Positions 34,775-45,184 of a DNA stretch of 64,000 nt are shown piece by piece. Position 1 is the first letter of the stretch. Each line of letters opens with the position of its first letter. The translations under genes were made by a program, and so were the position numbers. Source of the DNA: Isoetes taiwanensis (taxonomy: Eukaryota > Streptophyta > Lycopodiopsida > Isoetales > Isoetaceae); NCBI GenBank assembly GCA_021234155.1, contig JAJEKV010000404.1, positions 124,001 to 188,000 of the forward strand, in the 5' to 3' direction. Under the pieces are notes generated by a model. That model saw only the letters and a program-made list of their open reading frames with translations, was not told where the DNA came from and made no database searches.

Positions 34775-37291
34775 TGCTGCCATGCCATGGCAGCATGGAA
34801 GAGCCAAGCACATGTTTGCACTAATCCTCTCAACTTGATTTGGTTTGCAAGATAATAGGGAAATGCTTCACTAGCATACATCAAAGCTTGAAGAGCAAAG
34901 GAAGGACAATTGACTCAAGTCACTCAAGAGATACAAAAGGTCAAACAAGCAAAGGAAGTGAAGAGAAGAGGAGAAAGAAGACCCCTTGAAGAATATTCCA
35001 TGGTATGTAGCTCTTTGTGATCTTGGCATCTTTGGCATTTTGATCCCCTTCCCCATTTGCTCCACCATCCTAAGATACCCTTGCACTTTGACTCCTTGCT
35101 CATATACCTTCCAAAAGTCAACCTTGACCTTGAAAGTTCTTTCTAGTCAAAATACACCTTCATGAAACACCACTTGCTTCATCATCCACTAGTTCAAAAG
35201 TGACTTGACTTGGTCATAATCTTGCTCACAAAGTCAACATCCCATGCAACTTGAGCAAAGTTAAAAGAAGATTGCAAAAATTCCTAAGGGAAGTGCTCAA
35301 ATTTCAAATGTGCCCTAAGAGGCACCTTAAAGTTGCTCCATAAAATTTTTTGGCTCCTAAATGAGCACTTGATGTGCCAAGTCACTTCACACCTCATATC
35401 ACACCTCACTTCACACGCCAAGTCATCATACCCATCATCATTCTAGCCATTTCATGTCAAACTCTCACATTCAAATCAAAATTCATATCAAAGTATTAAA
35501 CTAGCTTCATTGTTGCCACATCACCATTGACACCTCATCACTCACACACGTCATCTCCATGTCATTCAAAAATTTTGACTAGAAAGAATTTTCAAATTCA
35601 AGATGGCTGACATGTCACCATTCCTATTGGCCACATCATACCACCTAGCCTTGTCATCATTTCCAAATGCCACTACATCCACTCCTTAGCTCATTTTTTG
35701 CCAAAATCCAAAGAACTCCATTATGAGAAGAGATTCAGAATCTTTTAGGGTGCAAGAAAAGATTCCCTCAGGGAAAAAGAATTTTGAAAAAAGGCTTTGT
35801 TTTGGGCATTATATGTGCTTCCTAGGGAATCGTGCCTTAGTGCCTAGGGGTGCAAAAATTTTCCTATCTACCCCCAAGCCTAATTTCTCTTTCCGACCAA
35901 TCTCCCCATGCCGCGTGGAACATCCGTGTGGGAAGGTGGGAGGTACCGGATCCCACGTGGATATTGCATAATAATCAGAAATATTGAATTTTCTTCTTGT
36001 TATATACCTTGGCCACCAAATTTGATTGAGCCTATGGGATATTTTAAATTCGAACCCATATGAACCCTAAATCCGGAAAACGCCAAGATCCAGTTAATTT
36101 GGCCTAACAAACTAGCAAATCATGACCTAAACTGGCCGAATCACCATGTTTAATGCCAAGAACACTTATTGCGGGCTAAAAAGACGGAGGATTGAAGGGA
36201 AATGATCAAGATCTCAAGAAGACGAGCATTTACAAAGGGGCTTTTACGCACGAAAAAATTCGAGGGGCTTTGAGGCAAAGAAGTGTTTTTCGGCTTTGAA
36301 GAAGGACCGCTTGATGACCTTGAGCTTGATTTCGACCTCCAATGTTTACCTATGATCCAGTTATTGACTCAATTCTCGGATTTTTGAATGAATGTGTACC
36401 TATTTGATCCGGTGCCCAAGACCACGAGCTTGGGATATTACATTGTATCTCTTGAGTGTTTGATTAAATTGAAAATCCGACCTTTGTAGCAATCTGTTTG
36501 TGTTGCATCGAAACTCATTCCCAAAAGTAGGCAATTATCAGAGGCTAGGCATCTTGTGTCTGTCCAAACCGTCAGATAGGTGTGGTCTGCCTATGTAGCA
36601 ACTCTTTGGGAAGTGCAAAAGCCAAATTCCTGTCAAGGCAAAATTACAATACCAATTTGAGCCAACATCTTTAGATCCACTGGTATTGCACAACAAGCAT
36701 TGAGCGTGATTGTTTGAGCATCAATCTTGTCAAACTAAATATGATGAACAAGGCAATGCTAGACACGCGTGCAATCCTTCATTAGAAAATATCTTCTTTC
36801 AAGATTGTTCATTTTTTATAGTCTTAGGCAAAAATCGTCAAAAGAAAAAATTAGGTTCCTTTTTGTCAAAAAGAAGACTTGGCCCTTATTGTGCAGACAA
36901 ATCTGAGCCGAATAGCGTTGGTAACTCCAGAAAATTCCTTGCCAATATCGAGTTCCAAATTTTTGCTCTCTGCCAGGGATATTGACCAAAAATTGACTGG
37001 GTCAGTGATCTAATTTTGGCCTACCTAACCTACTCAGACCTCGCTGAGATTTTACAGCCTGTTAGTGTCAAGTGTTGAGCATCTTGAGGAGAGAGATCCA
37101 TATCCATAGCTTGATAGATCATTTTCTGCAAGTTATTTTGTGAAGCAGACTTTTTTGCCTTCAGGGAAACATACTCCTAGTGAACTTTTGTGCACCATTT
37201 TTGGAATTTTTGCACTCAGAGTGGTTGCCTCAAGCAACCTGGAGGTTCTAAACCACTGAGGTTGAAGGTTTTGCCAGGAACACCTTCAACA
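34775..37291 (+). repeat. LTR3 of the gypsy array
   Basis: About 2,517 bp. Near its 3' end it carries TTTTACAGCCTGTTAG and AACCTGGAGGTTC. These variants are shared only with the partial LTR4, not with LTR1 or LTR2. Confidence 0.92.
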
Positions 37292-37844
37292 TTTTGGAGG
37301 TTCTCTTTGAGATCATTTTCACGGAATCGAACTCATGGCACCCGAAGAACTAATGAGGCATCCGAGCCCTCACTGAAGCCTGGGATAATCATGAAGCTAC
37401 TTGCAGCACCCTCTTGTCACTATACAAGCAAATGCAGGTATGCCTTATCAATACTTTGAGCTAAATGTGCCTATTCCAGTCCCTGTTTTTGATCCGAGCA
37501 TGAATGCCAATAATTTCCTCAAGACTTTTGAAGAATACTACCAAGAATATGGTCACAAAAAGGGCTGTAAGTTTTCTGAGTTTAAAAAATGTTTCAAGAA
37601 CGATGAAGTCAGGGCTTGGTTAGAGTATGTTGTAAGTTTAGGCACCAACTCTTGGGAAGAACTGGTAAAAAAGTTTTTAGCAAGGTTTGGAAGAGTCTTG
37701 GACCCCCAAGATTTAATCTTTGAGTTGCAAACTTTTCGCATCAAACATGGTGAGAGTGTGCACCAGTATGTTGAAAGATAAGATCTCTATCTGGTCAAAT
37801 GTCCAAATCAATCATGTTCCTAACCATACCCTGCATCTAGTGGC
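37292..37844 (+). pseudogene. Gag stub of unit C
   Basis: A third leader and the first part of gag. The capsid start is open at 37401-37781, and the frame stops at a changed AAAGATAAG where unit A has AAAGATTCA. The sequence is cut at about 37845 and joined to the interior of another LTR. The rest of unit C is missing. Confidence 0.85.
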
Positions 37845-38329
37845 TTGTTCATTTTTTATAGTCTTAGGCAAAAATCGTCAAAAGAAAAAATTAGGTTCCT
37901 TTTTGTCAAAAAGAAGACTTGGCCCTTATTGTGCAGACAAATCTGAGAAGAATAGAGTTGGTAACTCCAGAAAATTCCTTGCCAATATCGAGTTCCAAAT
38001 TTTTGCTCTCTGCCAGGGATATTGACCAAAAATTGACTGGGTCAGTGATCTAATTTTGGCCTACCTCCTACTCAGACCTTGCTGAGATTTTACAGCCTGT
38101 TAGTGTCAAGTGTTGAGCATCTTGAGGAGAGAGATCCATATCCATAGCTTGATAGATCATTTTCTGCAAGTTATTTTGTGAAGCAGACTTTTTTGCCTTC
38201 AGGGAAACATACTCCTAGTGAACTTTTGTGCACCATTTTTGGAATTTTTGCACTCAGAGTGGTTGCCTCAAGCAACCTGGAGGTTCTAAACCACTGAGGT
38301 TGAAGGTTTTGCCAGGAACACCTTCAACA
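37845..38329 (+). repeat. Partial LTR4 (last about 485 bp of an LTR)
   Basis: Matches LTR3 from about 36805 to 37291, including its private variants, and ends with the correct LTR terminus CACCTTCAACA against GGAAG. The joint with gag has only about 2 bp (TT) in common, so it looks like an illegitimate deletion that removed most of unit C and the 5' part of LTR4. Confidence 0.85.
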
Positions 38330-38334
38330 GGAAG
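38330..38334. repeat. Gypsy array target duplication, right copy (GGAAG)
   Basis: Identical to 17790-17794. LINE B sequence resumes immediately. Confidence 0.85.
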
Positions 38335-39344
38335 GGTAACAATTACTTAGTTGAATGCACCTTGTTGGTCTAGCAGACAATGCACCACTTTGCGTTATAG
38401 TACACCCGTTGACTCAATGATGTCAAAAAATGGCAGGAAACTTAACAATTGTAGCATGGTATGACTCAGGCCAGCTATTGTCATGGGAGGCATTTCAGTT
38501 AAAGTTTTTGTTGGGGCGATGGGATAGAGCTTTTTGGCAAAATGTTGTTGACTATCTACAACCTATTCTTCCACACCAAGAAGATATTTTGGTATGGGTT
38601 TGTCATGAGGAGGTTGAGTGCAAACTTGTGAACTCTATGTATAAGTTATTGCTTGATACTGATATTCTTCCTCCTCTTAAAAAGTGGCCCCTTCAACTCC
38701 TACCTCTTCAATGGCAGCAGAGTGGTCTTGGGCATGGGATAAGCTACTTCATCCTAAAGTGGCAGTTCTTTGGTAGCAGATTCTTCATAGATGTCTTCAG
38801 GTTAATGTGGGTCCACAAGCTTAACCCTAGAATATCAGATAAGTGTCCTGTATGCAAGCGTGAGTCTGAGACCATTGAGCATTGTTTTTTTTTTTAAGTG
38901 TGACCATCTCAGACAGGTATGGGATTGGTTGTTCTCTCAAGTTTCATTAACAAGTCAACAAGTGCTCTTGGCAATTTATCCAAGTACTTGGATGGAGTTA
39001 CAAAGCCGGACTTTTCATCTTGCAGCAGGATGGTTGTTTTTCACTATCTGGAGAAGACAAAGACTGGTAATCTTCAAAGGTTTGGATGTGGTAGATAACC
39101 GTGTTCTCCATGAAGCTCAAGGTCACATTGCTAAGTCATACCATTGTTCTTCACTTGCCCCTCATAAGAGGCGATTGATTTTTGAGGAATATTTGGATGT
39201 GCGCTCTTATGCTTAGGCAGATTCCTTCACTTGGTGAGTCTCTGCTTATCCGCTTAGATTTTATTCCTGTCTTTGCACTTATACTTGTATTTGACTCTTT
39301 GATTAAATAAGGTCTGACGTCCTCCAATTAAAAAAAAAAAAAAA
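38335..39344 (+). mobile_element. LINE B, 3' piece: RT C-terminal region, zinc-binding domain, poly(A)
   Basis: Resumes the LINE with WLADN-like sequence, then an open frame at 38430-38897 holding LSWEAFQLKFLLGRWDRAFW and the zinc-binding domain of plant LINE RTs (zf-RVT): MWVHKLNPRISDKCPVCKRE, then SETIEHCFFFKC after one slip in a T run at 38885. A C-terminal piece follows at 38860-39216 (WLFFTIWRRQRLVIFK). The poly(A) tail is at 39330-39344, followed by the right copy of the 16-bp target duplication. Without the gypsy array the LINE is about 3.7 kb. Confidence 0.85.
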
Positions 39345-39358
39345 TCTTTTGAAAATGC
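39343..39358. repeat. LINE B target duplication, right copy
   Basis: AATCTTTTGAAAATGC; pairs with 15083-15098, one mismatch. Confidence 0.8.
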
Positions 39359-40531
39359 TCCTCCTCAAGGTGGAGTTCAAGATCAAGGATACAACTGAAC
39401 AGAACCTTAAAAGTATCATGTGCATATCAGGTCTAATCTATAATACGTTACCTCTCGTGTGAACCTCATGCGCTAAAACCCTCATATGAATAGAAGGCGT
39501 TTGAATGTTCGAGCTATTGCCTCATTTACTTGCGTCTTACAACTCAACACTATGTCTATTGTCAGAGTCCGTGTCTACCCTAGATCTGGTTGTCCTTCAA
39601 GCGCAATGGTAGAATACAAATGACAGGTTCAAGAAACTTAATAGAAGATCATGCCTCCCCTTACAATCATGCTTTCACTTGCCATAGTCATTCATGCTTT
39701 ATCCAAAGGTGTGCCTATGACTACATATTTAATCTGGCAGAGAAGAGAAGAAGTGAGATCCGGCATAGTCAATGAGATTTTCACTAGAATTTCTAATTTC
39801 CTTAGCCACAGGATTCAAAAATATGAAATCTAGGTGCAGGCATTGTGCCATGTTATTTTTTGCATGGCATGGTAGGCACGTGGACATGCTAGAATTCAAG
39901 GAATTCTTGTACCTCGGGTTAGGCTTCCAAGGGTAGGCGTTATGCATGTAAGGAACACACGCACCAACTCTCCTACTTCTTCTAGCCAATAGTAACCAGT
40001 GGGGTGTAATGAGCAAATGGTAGAGGTCTAACCACTAGGGGGGGAAAAAAAACTTCCTAGCCAACCATAACCAGTGGGGTTGAACAAGCAAATGATAGAG
40101 GTCTAACCACTAGGATATCACAAGAAAATAAAAATAAAAGCTTTTCTCCCTTCACCTTTACATATCTTTACATGATTTGGTAGTCATATTAAGGAAGCAA
40201 AACAGATCAAGGAAATAGGTTGTCTTTCTTTGATTGTACATTAACATGTCACTTATAGACAAGGTTTGTAAAGGTAGCCATCCCTTTCTTATGTCTTCTC
40301 TACCTTTCTGAATCACATGAAGGTTCAACAATAATAATTTCCTTAAAAAACCACTATGCCTTATCTTCCTCAAGGTCTAATTCATAGAGTAGTTTGGATA
40401 TTTAATGGACCGAGAGAAATTTATCAATGGTGGTTCTATTATTGGAAATTGAGGATCCCTTTGTGCAATGATGAAACCCATCAATCTTATACTCTCAGCA
40501 ACAAGGCGCCTTTGCCTTCTCCTGTAGCAGC
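39359..40531. repeat. Intergenic region with a 70-bp duplication
   Basis: No gene seen. At about 39980-40117 two copies of a 65-70 bp unit occur (AACCAGTGGGGT, then GGTCTAACCACTAGG), separated by a G-run and an A-run. The last 100-200 bp should contain the promoter of the gene that starts at 40532. No clear TATA box was identified. Confidence 0.6.
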
Positions 40532-43500
40532 ATGGAAGAGAAGCCTTTTATGGAAATCAAGGCACTCGATCACGGCGTTTACATCCTCACTTTTTCAGGA
40601 GAAGGCGAACACAGGTTTTTAACCATTTGTCTCTTCATTTGTTTTCCATTTTTCCCCGTTTTGCATGCAAGAATTGTCTTTTCTTTTGCAAATCAAATTA
40701 GGTTTGCTTGAAACGTTCTCCCCCCCCTTTTTTTGCCCCAGAAAATCGACTCATTTCAGGTGTCAGAAACTATGAATAAGCTGAGATATATAATCTCTGG
40801 AGTGATAACTGTAATTTCAGGTGTCAGAAGCTATGAATAAGCTATGATATATAATCTCTGGAGTGATAACTGTAACACCTGTGGCATCGCAATCTGTAAA
40901 ACTCATTGCCCAATTAAACATATATGTGTTTGCAGTTTGCTGGAAGTAATTTAAGAGTAAAACTTTATACTGAATGCAAATGCGTTATCAATCGAATAAA
41001 GGAGTCAAGATGAAATGAATGAATACAGAATCACAATGAACAGGAGGGATTTCAATCATTTAGAACAGAAAAGTGGAGCATCAAATTTCAAGCACTAGAT
41101 ACTCAATAGGGGTTTACCCAAATTAAAGTGAGGAGTGGCAAAGAAGCCAGCCAGTGTATACTGCAAAGATAGCCCATAAAAAGAACAATGAGAATGCAGT
41201 AGATTTTTGTTGTTTATCATCATGGCGGCGTCATAGAACCAATGCTTTCCATGTTCCCATTGATGGGTTTCTATGTAAGTATGAGATTTCTTTGGTTCTT
41301 GCAGCTCATGCTTGAAAGCTTATGTGCAAAATAAGTGTATAGCACATGAGAATTCGTGACTTGGTGCAAGACAAACTTTTTTATGCAAGTGGCATACATT
41401 ATAACATGGTCCTACTCCATTCCATTCCTAATGTCAATATCTCTGATCAGATGGGAGCAGTGCTCTCCAAATGATCTAAGTCAGCAGCATAGCAAGGAAG
41501 AAATGCAAAATCAGACTGAATTTGACATGAAATGCAGCTGGGTTTTTTGTCAGGATAATGAAAAGAAAATGCTGTTGCCGTTTTAGATAACTACCATGCA
41601 AACTCCACTCGTGAACTTCTTTATAGCATGTAAGAATTACTAAAACAATTAGCCAAATGAGGGCTTAGGAAAAAGTGCACAATTTGCTTTGCGAAATAGC
41701 CATATTTTCAAACCGATGACAAAAGAGTTCAACAGGGAAAAGGAATATCGCCAGAAAGTTCAATCAGATGAATGAGAAGAACTTGCCGTAGTCCTAACTC
41801 AGTATGCTGGGCATAGTCTTTAAGGGATTCTACATATCGCCATTCTGGTCCCTGGTGGGGAAACATATTGTGTAGAAGCATCTGAAGATGGTACTGATAA
41901 GCGCTTAATGTATTGAGGCATTCATGAACACTTTCTATGTTAATGGGAGCTCTTAATTGATGAATGCACTGTGTATCTCGCCTTTAATACTAGTTTACTA
42001 TATGCTGCATGAGAACAGGTTTTGTCCAAAGACGATTGCTTCAATCCATGCAGCTCTTGATCAGGTATTGTGTATTCTTCCCTGAATTTGAAATAGACGT
42101 TTGTGGTTGACATGGATGCGATCTATATGTTAGTGATTTGTGTAGGATACTGAATTTGTCATCTATGGAGGCTAACAGGCTTAATGGGGTCTGCCCCCTC
42201 TAGATTATGAATTCCCCTACCATTGAGAAATGATTAGAAGCTGGTGCACATGTTTTTCTTGTGCTATATGTGCTTTCATTACTACCCTATGCTTTTGTTT
42301 ATGATTTTGCTTAGTAACGGGTTGATAAAGTACCACAATTTGCAGGTGGAAAGTGATGCAGGTGCGGCAGCGTTAGTAATAACAAATGAGGTACGGTTTT
42401 GAAAGAACTTACTACTAAACATAGACCATGATTAAGCACACTTATGGCAGGATAATGACAAATCCGGCATGGTAATGCATGAATGGTTTTAAGATTGCAG
42501 GGGAGGTTTTTCTCAAATGGTCTTGATCTAAAGTTCGCTGCAATGAAGTCTGGCAACCTCCAAGTTAGTATGATTCGTAACTGCTTATGAAGTTGTAACA
42601 GAGAATATAGTGGGATAGCAGTGCAGTTTATTTTGCATTTGCTAGACGGTTTTACTATGAAGTAATATCAGAAAATTGTAGAATGATAAAGTGGCTTACT
42701 TGCAGTTGCTTTGTGGTCACTTTCACACTCTTCTTGAGAGGATGCTTTGTTTTCCGATCCCCACAGTTGCAGCAATATGGTTTGTCTCTAACTCGTTATA
42801 GGACGTGCAAAATAAATGGTGCTTGCATTTGGGAAATAAATAAACTGGGGTACAATTTTTTTACAGTGGTCATGCTACTGCAGGAGGGTGCATGTTTGCA
42901 CTAGCTCATGACTATCGTGTCATGCGCAATGACAAAGGGTTCATATTTATGAATGAGGTTAGAAGGACTTTTCCTTCTACTAGGTCTATGCAACTTAACG
43001 CATGAAACTTTATGTTGATACATTTACCAATTCTGTTACAGATTGACAACAAGATGCATTTAACACCAGGAATGAATGCTGTGGTTAAGTGTAAAATGGC
43101 CGTCAATGCTTACCATAAGGCAGTGCTTTCTGGGTAGCCCATTAATGTTACAGGGATCTAGGTTGACTTAGTTAGGCTTCTAAGAGTATCTTCAAATTTT
43201 GTCTTTGCAGACACAGGTTTACAGGTAAGACGGCAGAAGAAGCAGGATTTATCGAGGCCACATTTCCAAATGCACTTTTGACACAAGAAGCTGCACATAA
43301 GAAAGGTGAATGCAACTGAAGATGGGGGATTAAGTGATATTTTTTAACGTATGGTCATGAATCTTTTTTGATGTGGTATAATGTGCTATTTTCTTCCAGC
43401 CACTGCTCTGGCTCTAAAGAAGTATGACCGGTTAGTTTATAAAGCACTTAAGGTACTGGAGATAGGACGTGGTATAAATTTCGAAGTTCATCTTGCACGC

Positions 43501-43623
43501 CTTTTTGTGCATTTTCGTAACCCTTTTCGTTCCGTGCAGCTCGAAATGTTCAAGTCTGAAATTAAAGAGCTCCAATCTGGGGGGTATGGTCCTCCACCCG
43601 GTATCAAGTTAAGCAAATTATAG
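40532..43623 (+). CDS. ECI: Peroxisomal enoyl-CoA delta isomerase (10 exons)
   Basis: Exons: 40532-40614, 42019-42064, 42346-42390, 42501-42563, 42706-42779, 42867-42957, 43042-43133, 43211-43305, 43400-43452, 43540-43623. All introns are GT..AG and the phases agree; they sum to 726 nt, 241 residues plus stop, the usual length of plant ECI proteins. Crotonase-fold features: FFSNGLDLKFA (residues 61-71, first oxyanion-hole strand), PTVAAICGHATAGGC (98-112, second oxyanion hole), and FMNEID with Glu134 in the position of the catalytic glutamate. The C-terminus is SKL, a peroxisomal targeting signal 1. The family shifts cis/trans-3-enoyl-CoA to trans-2-enoyl-CoA, so unsaturated fatty acids can enter peroxisomal beta-oxidation. 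The start is the first ATG of exon 1, and a second ATG lies six codons on. The gene is free of the CAG/CTG disturbance seen in the repeats. Confidence 0.92.
40755..40878. repeat. 62-bp tandem duplication in intron 1 of the isomerase gene
   Basis: TTTCAGGTGTCAGAAACTAT through GGAGTGATAACTGTAA is repeated once with a few changes. It lies inside the 1.4-kb first intron. Confidence 0.85.
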
Positions 43624-44221
43624 GGCCTTACCTGGATTCCATTTTACGTTTGAGTAACTACCAATTATTATAATTGCCATTATATCCTAAATTGTATCTT
43701 TCTTTTACACGAAGTGCAACCTAATTAACACTTATGAAAAGTTTTGATTATGAAAGTTTTGGTTTATACAATTCTGCCTCCCACAACGAATCATACAATG
43801 CCAAGTGGAATTGTTTGTGTAAGATGTCATATAAGGGTGAGATTTCACTGCGGGAAGGGGCAGTTCGCTGTTTCACCAAAACTGCCTCTATTAAAAAACC
43901 TAAGCTGCTGCTGCGTTGATTCCACTGCAACAATTTCCGTGGGCTGAAACTAAATCGTGTGGTAAATCCGTTGGAGATGAGCGCGTGTAAAGATCTTGAT
44001 GCCGACAGTTCCTTCCTACCAAATTGTCGGGGACAATTCCCTGACAGTTAATCTGGCAATTATCTCTTCCCTAGCCTAGCCCGGATGCTCCACATCATCT
44101 TCCCAAACCTAAATTGCCCGTGCTAGTGGAATCACAGTACAACTCCAGAAGATTACAATCTGTTCATTTGATTGGCTTGCTGCTAAATGCCAGGCATTAA
44201 CGTCCGCCAGTGGAATCTCAG
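43624..44221. other. 3' flank of the isomerase gene, no further gene
   Basis: Presumed 3' UTR, then non-coding sequence. Open stretches at 43734-43947 on both strands overlap each other and have no recognisable domain. Confidence 0.4.
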
Positions 44222-44599
44222 CCTAAGGGTGATTTTCCACTAGAGTGGTGTCTCAAATGTTAGTCATTTCTATTGGGCCACATAAGCAAATAAGAAAGAA
44301 ATGGTTTTCTAGTGTTAAAAATAAGACATGTCGGTTGCTCCTTTTAAGGGGAATGGAGTCTTATTTTATACCGGGGGATTCCCCCGGTATAAAATAAGAC
44401 AGTGTCACATATGTTAAAAATATCATTAAAATAAGACATGTCTTATTTTTTTTGGGTTCTTATTAGCATTTTAATAGTGTCTTATTTTATGACACCTTAT
44501 AGTGGAAAAACAACTTCAATTCTATGTGTCGTGTTTTTTGATTTGGAATCTCAATGTGACAGTCTTATTTTATGACTATAGTCGAAAATCACCCTAAGG
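44222..44599. mobile_element. MITE, possibly PIF/Harbinger (Tourist-like)
   Basis: Ends are inverted: CCTAAGGGTGATTTTC at 44222 and GAAAATCACCCTAAGG ending at 44599. Taking the tips as GGGTGATTTTC, both are flanked by TAA (44224-44226 and 44595-44597), which fits the TWA target duplication of PIF/Harbinger elements. The inverted repeat continues 3 bp past the TAA, so the boundary is not certain. The interior is rich in GTCTTATTTTAT motifs in both orientations. Confidence 0.6.
44358..44400. repeat. Perfect 20-bp inverted repeat with 3-nt loop
   Basis: GTCTTATTTTATACCGGGGG, ATT, then the exact reverse complement. It lies inside the MITE and would form a very stable hairpin. Confidence 0.95.
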
Positions 44600-44609
44600 C
44601 TCTTTTTCC

Positions 44610-45184
44610 ACGACACTCATGTCTTATATCTATCAAAATACTATTGGGCCACAAAAGCATACAAGACAAGCTAGCTTTTTCATTGCCTCCATTCGCACAG
44701 GGGCACATCATCTTCGAATTGAGACAGGCGGATGGATTGGTGCCCACGTCAAAGACGGCTCTCTGTCAATCTTTGCCAAATGGGAGTCATTGAGGATGAA
44801 TCTCATACCCTTCAAAGTTGCCCAAAGATATGATCAAATCCGGACCGCTTATCTTTGAGTTGGTTAGGCACAGCCACCGCTACATGTGACATTGAGCACG
44901 GCATCCCGTCACGGATCTTAGGATCATACAACCAGGGAGGTTATGGGACATGCGAGATCGGCTATGTCCTCGAACGCGCATGACATGTACATACACATTT
45001 ATTTCATGATGATGTATACTTATGCGGTTTTTGACATTCTTAATGCGCCACCGGTTTTCCCTCGAAAACCCGCCGGGTGGGGTTTTTTAACGGACGATAA
45101 TAAGTTCTTTGACTCCTTCCAGGTCCCATAGGTAGGATTGGTCAAATGGACGATAAAAACTATTCTATTCTATTCTATTCTATT
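44610..45184 (+). mobile_element. LINE 3' fragment with (TATTC)n tail
   Basis: The open frame at 44619-44858 contains ASIRTGAHHLRIETGGW followed by a diverged segment and RYDQIRTAYL. This is the pattern of the C-terminal domain of a LINE reverse transcriptase, (I)ASxRTGxHxLxIExGRW...CPxYxxIR. The related fragment at 61145-61330 keeps the CPAY box. The piece is 5'-truncated. It ends at the short tandem repeat TATTCTATTC at 45161-45184, which is likely the 3' tail. Confidence 0.6.

Larger units (their letters stand above)
17795..38329 (+). mobile_element. Tandem Ty3/gypsy retrotransposon array
   Basis: Layout: LTR1 17795-20309, internal A 20310-26288, LTR2 26289-28797, internal B 28798-34774, LTR3 34775-37291, gag stub of internal C 37292-37844, partial LTR4 37845-38329. 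LTRs are about 2.51 kb, the interiors are 5.98 kb, and a tRNA-Gln-type primer site follows each LTR. Gene order is gag, protease, archaeal-type RNase H, RT, a reduced RT-linked RNase H, integrase. There is no chromodomain recognised after the integrase and no envelope-like ORF. Units share LTRs inside one GGAAG duplication, so the array grew after a single insertion, most simply by unequal LTR recombination. The protease LLDGGS and the extra RNase H point to the Tat/Athila side of plant non-chromovirus gypsy elements. Confidence 0.9.
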
